Origin: Sporolactobacillus sp. CQH2019 | GTDB taxonomy: Bacteria > Bacillota > Bacilli > Bacillales > Sporolactobacillaceae | Reading direction: 5' to 3' | Assembly: GCF_028765345.1 (NCBI RefSeq) | Contig: NZ_JARAJZ010000007.1 | Location: forward strand, 62,001 to 126,000 | Length of the DNA: 64,000 nucleotides | Part shown: positions 8,337 to 16,854 of the stretch, one piece after another | Layout: every line of letters begins with the position of its first letter | Numbering within the stretch: position 1 is the stretch's first letter | The notes under the pieces: generated by a model | What the model saw: the letters and a program-made list of their open reading frames with translations, nothing else | Databases searched by the model: none | Told to the model about the DNA's origin: nothing | Translations under genes and position numbers: made by a program

Positions 8337-9089
8337 ATGAACCGGCTGAAAATCATTTCTTTAATTTTTCTGATCCTTTTAAGTGTGGGAACCGCAGCGG
8401 CGGACGTTCACGTCGCTTATGCACGGGCCGGTGGCGGCGGAGCGGGAAGCGCCGGCGGCGGAACAGGCGGGGGAGGGGTATCGGATCAAGGTGAAAATAC
8501 GGGTGGAGGAACGCCGCCTTCCGGACCCGGACGTTTTATGAACGCCGGAAGTGTTCCCGCATCCCAGGGTTCCCCGATCGATTTTCTGATTTTTCTCCTT
8601 TTCTTTGGGGTCTCTCTGTTTGGCGGGAAAGGGGCGTTTAAAGGCTTGTTCTTCTACCGCATTAAAAATCCGACACGGAGAGACATCACATTCTGGAAGG
8701 ATAAGAGCCTGCGCAATCGGATCACGGCATGTTATGCCGCGATTCAAAAGGCCTGGTCCAGACAGGATCCGGATGCAGCCAAAAGCTACATGTCGGAAGC
8801 GATGCTTGAAGAGCACAGGCGGCTGATTGATGAGATGATTGAAAGAAATGAACGCAACGTGGTCGCTCTTGTGGATGTTGTCGCTATCCGCGCCGTCTAT
8901 GTTTCAGCGGGCAAAGATGATCTTCGGGTAGTGATTACAGGGAAAATGATTGATTACCGGATCAATACGGCTACCAAAAAGCTGCTTGCCGGCAGCCGGT
9001 TTCGCCGCGATACGGCGACAGAAGGCTGGCGGTTTATAAGGCGTGACGGCGTATGGGTCGCCGACCGGATCAACGGAGAAATTATTTAA
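8337..9089 (+). CDS. Membrane-anchored protein with Tim44-like domain
   Basis: 250 residues. An N-terminal signal or anchor segment (IISLIFLILLSVGTAAA) is followed by a Gly/Ser-rich linker (about 30-75), a hydrophobic segment (PIDFLIFLLFFGVSLFGG) and a C-terminal Tim44-like domain (about 115-250) with RITACYAAIQKAWSRQD and a final GWRFIRRDGVWVADRI. Tim44-like domains occur in bacterial proteins of unknown function and may bind membranes or partner proteins. It is a single gene. The first 21-bp repeat array lies directly downstream. Confidence 0.8.
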   Translation: MNRLKIISLIFLILLSVGTAAADVHVAYARAGGGGAGSAGGGTGGGGVSDQGENTGGGTPPSGPGRFMNAGSVPASQGSPIDFLIFLLFFGVSLFGGKGAFKGLFFYRIKNPTRRDITFWKDKSLRNRITACYAAIQKAWSRQDPDAAKSYMSEAMLEEHRRLIDEMIERNERNVVALVDVVAIRAVYVSAGKDDLRVVITGKMIDYRINTATKKLLAGSRFRRDTATEGWRFIRRDGVWVADRINGEII

Positions 9090-9096
9090 TATGAGT

Positions 9097-9187
9097 ATCC
9101 CTTTCGCTCATTTTCCCGCTGTGCCGTCAGATGATGATCGACTTTTTCTGAAACCGTCAATCTCTCTAAAGACGGAAAGCGTTTCCA
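9097..9187 (+). repeat. Conserved flank of repeat array 1
   Basis: About 90 bp, starting near GCTCATTTTCCCGCTG and including CTGAAACC and AAGACGGA blocks. The same segment flanks array 5 (53967-54053) in inverted orientation, about four-fifths identical by eye. It has no coding signals of its own. Confidence 0.8.
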
Positions 9188-9581
9188 CGATCCATAAACT
9201 CCCGCGCCGACCGATCAACGGCTTCAAACGACCGATAAAACGGATGTAACGACCGATCAACGGCGCTTACCGACCGATGGGCGCTCTGCTTAGCTCATAA
9301 ACTCCCGGCCATGATCGATAGATCCCGCGCCGACCGATCAACGGCTTCTAATGACCGATAAAACTCTACACCGACCGATAAACTCCCGGCCATGATCGAT
9401 AGATCCGGCGCGCCGACCGATCAACGGCTTCAAACGACCGATAAAACGGACACACCGACCGATAAACTCCCGGCCATGATCGATAGATCCGGCACCATGA
9501 CCGATCAACGGCGCTTACCGACCGATAGGCCCCCTCCATGGCCGATAAACTCCCGGGCATGATCGATAAAACGGACACACC
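9188..9581 (+). repeat. Repeat array 1: degenerate 21-bp units, core GACCGATAA/GACCGATCA
   Basis: Contiguous 21-bp units such as GACCGATAAACTCCCGGCCAT-like and GATCGATAGATCC-starting units. The block AACTCCCGGCCATGATCGAT recurs at 9300, 9381 and 9465, which is an 84-bp (4 x 21) higher-order period with one 3-bp deletion. The array fills the gap between two convergent genes. Open frames through it are not genes. Confidence 0.92.
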
Positions 9582-9696
9582 AGCGGGTCCAACTCCGGCC
9601 GCGGCTGATCCATTAATCAGGGACGGTCTTTCTGGGTCTGATTATTCTTCAGACAGGCCATTCAGAAGACAGATCCGCCGTTGGTATCGAAAGGAT

Positions 9697-9729
9697 AAAA
9701 AACACCTGCCGGATTTGCGGGTGTTTTTT
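9697..9729. terminator. Bidirectional terminator
   Basis: AAAAAACACC, a 12-base loop and GGTGTTTTTT. It works on both strands and separates array 1 from the minus-strand YbjQ gene. Confidence 0.8.
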
Positions 9730-9794
9730 GGCGAGTCTGGCCTTCGGATGTCGGAAAACATCATGGATACTGCAGCGAAAGATCGGGAGGACGT

Positions 9795-10121
9795 TTATTC
9801 TTCTTCTTTTTCAACAATAACGGCTGTTCCAAAAGCCAGAACTTCGCTCATGCTTTGTCCGATTTCGCTCGAATCGAACCGCATCATCACAACGGCGTTT
9901 GCTCCCGTGGCTTCGGCATTGGCAATAAGGCGGTCGATCGCCTGCTGACGGGCGTCTTCGAGCATGGCCGTATATTCATGAATTTCACCGCCGATCAGGC
10001 TCCGTAAACCGGCCATGATGTTGCCGACCAGGCTGCGGCTCCTGACAATCAGCCCAAATACCTCTCCTTTTACCTCTTTGACTCTATAGCCGTGAATGTT
10101 TTCCGTTGTCACAACGATCAT
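9795..10121 (-). CDS. YbjQ/UPF0145 family protein
   Basis: A 108-residue cytosolic protein of the YbjQ family, known structurally as a pentamer and sometimes called a heavy-metal-binding domain; the cellular role is not established. Diagnostic parts are MIVVTTENIHGYRV, GEVFGLIVRSRSLVGNI, LIGGEIHEYTAML and GANAVVMMRFDSSEI. It ends in an acidic tail. GGGAGGA lies before the ATG on the minus strand. Single gene ending at the shared terminator. Confidence 0.92.
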   Translation of the reverse strand: MIVVTTENIHGYRVKEVKGEVFGLIVRSRSLVGNIMAGLRSLIGGEIHEYTAMLEDARQQAIDRLIANAEATGANAVVMMRFDSSEIGQSMSEVLAFGTAVIVEKEEE

Positions 10122-10500
10122 GTAGTCGTCCTCCCACTTTGATTAGATTTCATACTCCCCTAACCAGATTATCATTTATGCATCAATTTCAATAGCCCTG
10201 TCCTCTGTTTTTATGGATCATTTTTTGAATCTTGATGGATGTCGATGAAGAACAGTAATCGTTAAGAAAGATTTGAGTGAGAAACTGGTGAAAGTCTGCA
10301 TCACCTTTATGATGGAAACGGCTAGTCGAATGATGCAAGAATAATGGAGACGCGGATAGGTTCCGCAGCATTGCCGTTATCGAGCTAAATAGAGATGAAG
10401 TCCCTATATTCAGCCTGCTGATAAAACAATTTGCCGGAGCGTCATGACTGCCGGTACGTTTATCGAATAGGGGCCTTTTTCTCCTTTTGGATCTCTTTAT
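10122..10500. other. Intergenic, no gene recognised
   Basis: A 28-codon open stretch ending at a TAA near 10350 (reading VKKDLSEKLVKVC...) looks protein-like but has no start, ribosome site or family match; it could be a gene scrap. The reverse-strand frame that starts in the GntR operator has no coding signs. Confidence 0.3.
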
Positions 10501-10550
10501 TTGCATTTCATTAGTGCGGCTGTATAATATGTATGCAATATATTGCATAC
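10501..10550 (+). promoter_or_regulatory. Promoter and palindromic operator of the GntR gene
   Basis: TTGCAT, a 16-bp spacer and TATAAT (10523-10528), followed directly by the perfect 20-bp palindrome GTATGCAATA/TATTGCATAC (10531-10550), then AAGGAGGT. An operator at the transcription start of a regulator gene suggests autorepression. Confidence 0.85.
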
Positions 10551-10565
10551 AAGGAGGTAAGAGAA

Positions 10566-11246
10566 ATGCCTATTCCTCAGAATTTTTCTTCACCGATCCG
10601 GATGCTGGCAAAAGACAGAGCATTCAATCAATTGCAAAGATGGATCATTGATGGAACGCTTGAACCGGGTGAAAAAATATACGATTCGGAAATTTCGAAG
10701 GCGCTGGGTATCAGCCGAACACCGATCCGAGAGGCTCTGCAGCTTTTAGAAGTACAGGGTTTTATTGAGATGCAGCCGGGAAAAGAAACGCGGGTGACGG
10801 AGATCAAAAAAGAAGATGTCCTGAAAATCTATCCGCCTCTGGCTTCTCTGCACGCTTTGGCAGCCGAAGAAGCGGCCAAAATCGTGACTGCGGAACAAAT
10901 TGAAACATTGAAAGAAATGGCTGACGAATATGGACAGCTTATCGATCGTCAGGAACAGTTTAAAGCGATGGAAAGCGATGAACAGTTTCATAATTACATC
11001 GTCGAGCTTGCTGACAATCCCTACATTACCGACTTCTCCTCGATACTGCAGTTGCACATCCGGCGGTTTAAATATGTTTTTCTAAAGAGAGATTTCGTGA
11101 TTGTGAAAGAGTCTCTGAAAGAGCATCGAGCTTTAATTCAGGCATTCGAAGAGCATCAGGCTGAAAAAGCGGCGTCGCTAATGAGACAGAACTGGCTGAG
11201 GCCGATGAAAGAAGTTTACAGCTTTCTTGTCGGAGAAAAGAGATGA
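10566..11246 (+). CDS. GntR-family regulator, FadR/FCD subfamily
   Basis: 226 residues. The winged helix at the N-terminus (AFNQLQRWIIDGTLEPGEKI, then ISRTPIREALQLLEVQGF) is typical of GntR. The C-terminal all-helical FCD domain (about 95-220) normally binds a small ligand, often an organic acid or fatty acyl-CoA. The start at 10566 follows AAGGAGGT; the longer frame would begin inside the operator palindrome. It overlaps the EamA exporter gene by 4 bp, so it probably senses the exporter's substrate. The ligand is unknown. Confidence 0.92.
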   Translation: MPIPQNFSSPIRMLAKDRAFNQLQRWIIDGTLEPGEKIYDSEISKALGISRTPIREALQLLEVQGFIEMQPGKETRVTEIKKEDVLKIYPPLASLHALAAEEAAKIVTAEQIETLKEMADEYGQLIDRQEQFKAMESDEQFHNYIVELADNPYITDFSSILQLHIRRFKYVFLKRDFVIVKESLKEHRALIQAFEEHQAEKAASLMRQNWLRPMKEVYSFLVGEKR

Positions 11247-12160
11247 TGAACAGAGAGAATCACCGACTCGCAGATCTTTCTTTACTTTTTGTAGCCGTTG
11301 TATGGGGCTCCAGTTATCTTGCAACAAAAATTGTACTGGCGGATGTTGCGGTATTCACTTTTCTGTTTCTCCGATTTCTGCTTACGTCACTCGTGATGGT
11401 CGCCCTGACCTGGAGAAAATTAGTGAAAGTGACGAAGCAAACATGGCTGTCCGGCATTATTTTCGGCTTGTTTCTTTCAGGCATCTTCATATCCGAAACA
11501 TGGGGTATTCATTTTACTTCAGCAGCCAACGCCGGTTTTTTAATTAGTCTATTCGTCGTATTTACCCCGCTGATCGAATCGGCCGTGTTCAGAACAAGGC
11601 TCCGCGCCGGTATCTTCGGTACAGTGCTGCTCTCGGTTTTCGGGACGTTCCTGCTAACGATGAAGGGCGGATATCAATTCAATACCGGCGATGCCCTGAT
11701 TCTGATTGCCGCGTTATTGCGCGCTATTCAAATGTCGGTGACACAAAAATTGACGGAGGGCAGGGTTATGGATTCCGGCGCGCTGACAACCATACAATTG
11801 GGAGTCGTAGCCGTGATAATGGGCATTTTCTCTCTGCCTTCGGGGCGCTTGCCCGATTCGGCCGTCTTATCGTTGCCGTTCTGGCTGTTAACCGCTTATC
11901 TCGCCTTTTTTTGTACGCTGCTTGCCTTTTATATTCAGCTCATCATGATCCGGCGGACTTCTTCCACGCGAGTCGGTCTTTTGACGGGGACGGAGCCGCT
12001 GTTCTCAGCTCTTTTTGCTGTGTGGCTGGGCGGTGAGCGCCTTTCCCCGCAGGAGTGGTTGGGCGGGCTTCTGATTGTTGCCGCCACCTATTTCGGCCGG
12101 CACATGGAGGCAAAGAACCGCATGGGAAAGACGACAGCCGCTGCTGTAAAAGACGTATAA
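11243..12160 (+). CDS. EamA-family (DMT) metabolite exporter
   Basis: A 305-residue inner-membrane transporter of the drug/metabolite superfamily with about 10 helices in two EamA repeats: FVAVVWGSSYLATKIV opens repeat one, and LTGTEPLFSALFAVWLGGE is the conserved end of repeat two. These proteins export amino acids, nucleosides or similar metabolites; the substrate is not evident. Its ATG overlaps the stop of the upstream GntR gene, so the two are translationally coupled. Confidence 0.92.
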   Translation: MMNRENHRLADLSLLFVAVVWGSSYLATKIVLADVAVFTFLFLRFLLTSLVMVALTWRKLVKVTKQTWLSGIIFGLFLSGIFISETWGIHFTSAANAGFLISLFVVFTPLIESAVFRTRLRAGIFGTVLLSVFGTFLLTMKGGYQFNTGDALILIAALLRAIQMSVTQKLTEGRVMDSGALTTIQLGVVAVIMGIFSLPSGRLPDSAVLSLPFWLLTAYLAFFCTLLAFYIQLIMIRRTSSTRVGLLTGTEPLFSALFAVWLGGERLSPQEWLGGLLIVAATYFGRHMEAKNRMGKTTAAAVKDV

Positions 12161-12318
12161 AACAGCGGATTTGCCGGCAGCCGGCAGAGAAATGGAGCGT
12201 TCATGCGGATGTTAAGCCGAAAAAGCGCTGGCCTTTCGAACAAAAAGAGACCACGTCAAAAAAAGCGGCTGATAAAGTGAGGATCCGCAAAGAGGGGACG
12301 GCCTTTTTTCTTCAACGT

Positions 12319-12353
12319 AAAAAAAGCGTCCCACTATCAATCGATAATGGGAC
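12319..12353 (-). terminator. Terminator of the decarboxylase gene
   Basis: On the minus strand GTCCCA...TGGGAC arms with an inner ATC/GAT stem, then GC and seven T. It ends the keto acid decarboxylase transcript. Confidence 0.8.
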
Positions 12354-12376
12354 CATCTTATCAGATCGGGTATGGC

Positions 12377-14056
12377 TTAGTTGTTCTGCGCAGCAAACAC
12401 TTTGCCCAGTTCGGACAAAAGCTCGGGCATGTCCATTTTGCCCATGACGATTTCGACGAATCTTAGGGATTCAGGATGGACAATTATATCTTTAAGCGCG
12501 TCTTCGAGTTCGCCTTCAGTGGCTGCCTTATAGCTTTTCACAAATTCGCTGCTTCCGATAACGGCAGGAATCTCTGCGTATTTCCACATCTGGATGTCGT
12601 TATAGGCCGCGTCCGGACCGTGAATGGATCTTTCGACCGTATATCCGTCATTATTAATGACAAAAATGATCGGATGAATCTGCTGACGAATCATGGTTGA
12701 AATCTCCTGGAATGTCAGCTGAAAGGCGCCGTCGCCGATCAGCAGAATGTTGCGTCTTGTCCGGTCGGCAAGCTGCGTGCCCAGTAAGGCAGGCAGCGTA
12801 TAGCCGATCGATCCCCACAGCGGCTGGCCGATAAAGGTGACGTTTTCTTTCAGCGGAACCGTTTCCGAACCGAAAAAAGACGTTCCCTGGTCGGCGATGA
12901 CAACGTCGTTTTTCTGAATAAAAAGCTGCACCATTTCCCAGAACCGTTTCTGAACAAGCGGCTGATCGGCTGCGACATAAAATGGTGAGCGGCCCGTTTT
13001 CTCCTGTTCGGCTGCAGGCGTTATCGCCAATGTGTTTTTATTCCGTGCGGCGAGAGAATCCGCCAAACGGTTCAGCGTTTCTTTGATCTCAATATTCTGG
13101 AAGCGCTGATCCTGGTAAGCCACGTCATCCGGATTCACGTGAATCACGGTGTCATCGCTGAAACCTTGCGAGAATCCGCCCGTAATCGAATCGGTCAGCC
13201 GAACGCCGATGCTAAGGAGGCAATCCGATTCATCGACGCACTTTCTTACATAAGGCGTGCTCGTTTTTCCGCTGTAAACGCCGATGAACTGCGGATGTTC
13301 TTCATTAAAGACGCCCTTTCCCATGCTCAGAGTGGCCACCGGCAGTCCTGTCTTTTCAGCGAAATGCCTGAGCTCTTCCTCGACATGATAGCGGTATACT
13401 TGAAAGTCTGCCAGGATTACAGGCGATTTGGCCTGTTCGATGACCGGGACGAGCGACTCCAGCATTTGCTGAAGGTGCTGCGGATCGGTCCTGCTCTCAT
13501 CCTGCAGCAGCGGTTCGGCGGGGGGCGCGGCCGGCTGTGAATGAATATCGACGGGAACGTTAATATAGACCGGACGTTTTTCGGCCCAGCATGCTTTTAA
13601 AACACGGTCGATTTCCTGCGGTGCGTCTTCCGCCGTTAACGTCGTCTGTGCGACGGTGACTTCCTGGTACATCCGTGAAAAATGATTGAATTGGCCGTCG
13701 CCGAGCGTATGGTGAACGATTCGTCCTTCGCGGGCGACCTTGCTTGAAGGGGAGCCTGTAATCTTAACGACGGGCACCTGTTCCGCATAAGAACCGGCAA
13801 TCCCGTTTACGGCGCTCAGTTCGCCGACGCCGAATGTCGTCACGAGTGCCGCGATTCCGTGTATCCGTGCATAGCCGTCTGCGGCGTAAGCCGCATTCAG
13901 CTCATTGCAATTGCCGATCCATTTGACGGCGGGATGTTCGATGATTTCATCGAGAAAAGATAAATTATAATCGCCCGGCACGCCGAAAATGTCGCGAATG
14001 CCGAGTTCCGCCAGCCGGTCAATGAGATATCGTCCGATTGTATAATTGCCGCTCAT
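12377..14056 (-). CDS. Thiamine-diphosphate 2-keto acid decarboxylase (pyruvate/indolepyruvate decarboxylase family)
   Basis: A 559-residue cytosolic enzyme that decarboxylates a 2-keto acid to an aldehyde. The catalytic Glu sits in CNELNAAYAADGYAR. The adjacent histidines in IVHHTLGDG are the HH pair of pyruvate, indolepyruvate and branched-chain keto acid decarboxylases, which separates it from acetolactate synthase and pyruvate oxidase. The ThDP/Mg site is GDGAFQLTFQE with NND about 25 residues on. Substrate choice (pyruvate, phenylpyruvate, ketoisovalerate) cannot be read by eye. Such enzymes are uncommon in Bacillales. It is divergent from a MarR gene across two operator palindromes and is probably controlled by it. 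Confidence 0.93.
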   Translation of the reverse strand: MSGNYTIGRYLIDRLAELGIRDIFGVPGDYNLSFLDEIIEHPAVKWIGNCNELNAAYAADGYARIHGIAALVTTFGVGELSAVNGIAGSYAEQVPVVKITGSPSSKVAREGRIVHHTLGDGQFNHFSRMYQEVTVAQTTLTAEDAPQEIDRVLKACWAEKRPVYINVPVDIHSQPAAPPAEPLLQDESRTDPQHLQQMLESLVPVIEQAKSPVILADFQVYRYHVEEELRHFAEKTGLPVATLSMGKGVFNEEHPQFIGVYSGKTSTPYVRKCVDESDCLLSIGVRLTDSITGGFSQGFSDDTVIHVNPDDVAYQDQRFQNIEIKETLNRLADSLAARNKNTLAITPAAEQEKTGRSPFYVAADQPLVQKRFWEMVQLFIQKNDVVIADQGTSFFGSETVPLKENVTFIGQPLWGSIGYTLPALLGTQLADRTRRNILLIGDGAFQLTFQEISTMIRQQIHPIIFVINNDGYTVERSIHGPDAAYNDIQMWKYAEIPAVIGSSEFVKSYKAATEGELEDALKDIIVHPESLRFVEIVMGKMDMPELLSELGKVFAAQNN

Positions 14057-14123
14057 CTTTTGTCTTCGCCTCGCTTTATAAAATTTTCGTTTGGAACAAA
14101 ACAGGTCTCAGGCAGAAAAAAAT

Positions 14124-14203
14124 CTGGTTTTATAGGTCAACATCATTGACCTATAAAACCAGTGTAAGGCAAAAATACATTTAGGTCAACATACTTGACC
14201 TAA
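14124..14203. promoter_or_regulatory. Two MarR-type operators between decarboxylase and marR genes
   Basis: Two copies of TAGGTCAA-N5-TTGACCTA, centred near 14143 and 14192. The first sits in a perfect inverted repeat with 17-bp arms (14124-14162, flanks CTGGTTTTA and its complement). Spacing between centres is 49 bp. The sites lie between the divergent genes and could control both. Confidence 0.88.
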
Positions 14204-14300
14204 TAGGACGCCTGATTTTTTCAATTCATGCAAAATGATAAGGAAGAAGGCGCAACTTTATGGTATACTACTATTCCGAAGTGAAAGGAGTCTAAACATT

Positions 14301-14792
14301 TTGAATGATGAACAGCAGAAACTAAATGAAGTATTAATGCTATTTTATTTTGCTTACCGGACATTTACTGAAAAACCGGATCAAATGATCGCGAAGTACG
14401 GAATTCAAAGGGTGCATCACCGTATTCTGTTTTTTATCGCCCGTATCCCGGGTATTACGGTGAACGAGCTGTTTACCGTTTTGGAAGTGTCAAAACAGGC
14501 GGTCAATGTACCTTTGAGGCAGCTGTACGAGAAAGGATTTATTGAGTCGGAGCAGGCAAAATTCGATAAGCGATATAAGCAGCTGTTTCTGACCGAGAAA
14601 GGGTACCGGCTGGAACAGGGACTGAGCCGGGTGCAAAAGGAACAAATGAAAGAAATTTTTTCATCATTAGGGGGAGACCACCAGAAGGCCTGGATGGACG
14701 TGATGAAGGAGCTGGCTGAAGTGCGGCCGGGACGCAGGCAGCTGGAGGCCCTGTTCAGAGAAAAGCAGACAATTGACAGAATCAGGCAATAA
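14301..14792 (+). CDS. MarR-family transcriptional regulator
   Basis: 163 residues with a winged-helix core: HHRILFFIARIPGITVNELF, then LEVSKQAVNVPLRQLYEKGFI as recognition region, then KRYKQLFLTEKGYRL as wing. The TTG start at 14301 is chosen because AAAGGAG lies 10 bp upstream; the longer frame has no ribosome site. It is divergent from the keto acid decarboxylase. The two palindromes between them are its likely binding sites, and its ligand may be a keto acid, an aldehyde or an aromatic compound (inference). Confidence 0.9.
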   Translation: MNDEQQKLNEVLMLFYFAYRTFTEKPDQMIAKYGIQRVHHRILFFIARIPGITVNELFTVLEVSKQAVNVPLRQLYEKGFIESEQAKFDKRYKQLFLTEKGYRLEQGLSRVQKEQMKEIFSSLGGDHQKAWMDVMKELAEVRPGRRQLEALFREKQTIDRIRQ

Positions 14793-14848
14793 TCCGATTT
14801 AATGGCTGTTCACGGTATGATGTTAAAGAGCGGAAAGGTCGTGAAGCG

Positions 14849-16789
14849 ATGAAAAAGGGAAGAATCTTTCCTGTTCTCTTCCTGTTAATTCTGCTGCTTG
14901 TAAGCGGATGCAGCGGTTCCGGGGAAAATAAAACATTCCGGATCAATCAGGTGGCTATTCATGCCGCTGTGCGGCCGGATGGTTCAATGCAGGTGAAGGA
15001 ACTTTACGATTACACGTTTCACGGCTCTTTCAATGGAACGACCCGTTCGATAAATTCCGATATCACGGGCTTTAAAGCGTATCTGATTTCAAAGAACGGG
15101 GATTTTTTTCAACCCGACGAATCAAATCTTTTAAAAACGTCCTTAGAAGACCATACATATAAAATTTACACAAGGTCGGTGAATGAAACAAAGAAGATCC
15201 TGTATGTTTATACTGTAAAAAATGTGGTCAGCAAGTCCCGTGATGCCGCCTTTATCAATTACAGTTTCTTTGATCATGACAACCGGACGGATTTACAGCA
15301 CTTATCCATTCATTATCAGTTTCCCGGAACGCTGAACAATCAGGTAAATGCATATTTATACGATTATTCCGGTCAGGCCGTTCTGACAAAGCAGCAAAAC
15401 TATTATGCCTACACGATAAACCGTCTCCCGGCTGGAGAATCGACGGAGACGCATTTTCTTCTTCCGTCTGCCTATTTTCCCCAGAAGTCGACCGATCATG
15501 ACATCGATCGGTACATGGCATTAAAGAAAAATGAAGACGCCTTTCAGCAGAGGCTGGTCCACCGAAAGGGCTATGTGGCCGCCGCTAAGAGGCTTTTAAA
15601 CGATTTAACATGGATCCTCTTTCTTGTTTCGGCCGTATGGCTGCTGATCCGACGTCTGCGACGGCCGGCCGGCCCTTCTGACATTGATCTGCATTTTTTA
15701 GAAAAAATGGATCCGCTCTACGCTCATTATCTGGATCATCGATTACGCTTCTCAAATGACGCAATCATTGCGGGGCTGCTGTCTCTTGTGCGGAAAAATA
15801 TTGCCGATATGGCTGTCGTTCCGATTCATGAAAAGTACAAAAAAGACAAAGATTTTCCTGAGAAAACTATAAGGTTCACGCGAAAACAGCAAACGGTAAA
15901 ACTGACAAAAGCTGAAAACTATTTAATAAATTGGCTGTTCACCTCGAAGTATGATGGCAAGGCCGGATTTACCCTTGATCAGATTTACGGGCCGACCGGG
16001 AAGGAAAAGAAGTCCGGGAAGGTGCTCGCAATCTATCAAAAAAAAGCTGAACGGTTTAAAAGCAAGCTCACGGTCTGGAAGGACCTTCTGAAGAAGGAAG
16101 CACCTTTCTCCAGAGATCTGTTTCAGCCGAAGGTGAAATTTTTTCCGCTTATTGCCCTTATTTTTACAGGAGGTATTTTCGTCTTTGCCAATTGTTTATG
16201 GCGGATCGATGCGACACAGTCAAAGACGGTGACCGGCCTGAACATGGTCCTTGCCGGCCTGTTGATTGCTGCGTTTGTTATTTATTTCATTTCTCCAAGG
16301 TGGAAGGCAGGATTTTATGTTTTCTTTGCCGCTGCTTTTTTTGAACTGATGAGCCTTCATGATCCGGATCTCAAAGTTGCTGCTTCTTTATTCATCCTTG
16401 CCGCTTCAATTTTATTTGGCTTCTTCCCAAGTAAAAAATGGCGCCCGGACAAAGCCGCGGAACGGCGGATGCTTAAGAAATGGAAAGAAGACATATCACG
16501 GCCGCATACGGAGCCATCCGTCACTCAAGCTCAATTGGACCATCTGTTCGCGCTTTCTGTTTCGTTAAATGTCGGCCAATCATTTATTTGTGGATATAAA
16601 AATCTGATGAAACCAAGTATGACGGCTCCCTGGATGGAGCAGGCAGATGTAACAGCCGCAAGCTTTTACCCGAGCTGTTTTCTTTACTATTTTGCAGCGA
16701 CGGACTCGGCGGCGTCAGGAGATACGGGGAGCGGTACATCTTTTGGCGGCGGACCGTCTTCCGGAGGAGGCGGTGCCGGAGCCTTCTGA
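14849..16789 (+). CDS. DUF2207 membrane lipoprotein
   Basis: 646 residues. A signal peptide ends in the lipobox LVSGC (Cys about 21). Residues 30-225 are the extracellular DUF2207 beta-rich domain. One helix follows at about 252-268 (LTWILFLVSAVWLLI), then a cytoplasmic region with QTVKLTKAENYLINWLF, further membrane helices at about 430-530, and a terminal Gly/Ser-rich tail (SGTSFGGGPSSGGGG). This architecture is common in Firmicutes; the function is unknown. It follows the marR gene by 56 bp in the same direction, so it could be co-transcribed. Confidence 0.88.
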   Translation: MKKGRIFPVLFLLILLLVSGCSGSGENKTFRINQVAIHAAVRPDGSMQVKELYDYTFHGSFNGTTRSINSDITGFKAYLISKNGDFFQPDESNLLKTSLEDHTYKIYTRSVNETKKILYVYTVKNVVSKSRDAAFINYSFFDHDNRTDLQHLSIHYQFPGTLNNQVNAYLYDYSGQAVLTKQQNYYAYTINRLPAGESTETHFLLPSAYFPQKSTDHDIDRYMALKKNEDAFQQRLVHRKGYVAAAKRLLNDLTWILFLVSAVWLLIRRLRRPAGPSDIDLHFLEKMDPLYAHYLDHRLRFSNDAIIAGLLSLVRKNIADMAVVPIHEKYKKDKDFPEKTIRFTRKQQTVKLTKAENYLINWLFTSKYDGKAGFTLDQIYGPTGKEKKSGKVLAIYQKKAERFKSKLTVWKDLLKKEAPFSRDLFQPKVKFFPLIALIFTGGIFVFANCLWRIDATQSKTVTGLNMVLAGLLIAAFVIYFISPRWKAGFYVFFAAAFFELMSLHDPDLKVAASLFILAASILFGFFPSKKWRPDKAAERRMLKKWKEDISRPHTEPSVTQAQLDHLFALSVSLNVGQSFICGYKNLMKPSMTAPWMEQADVTAASFYPSCFLYYFAATDSAASGDTGSGTSFGGGPSSGGGGAGAF

Positions 16790-16854
16790 ATAGATCGCAT
16801 CTAAAAATGGAATGACTATTTCAATTGAGCAAAATTACGGGAGGGAGAACAAGT

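Noticed and set aside
9366-9578. Minus-strand 70-codon frame in array 1
   Set aside because: Translation of 21-bp repeats, no start signals.
10189-10548. Minus-strand 119-codon ORF upstream of the GntR gene
   Set aside because: Starts inside the GntR operator palindrome and has no ribosome site.
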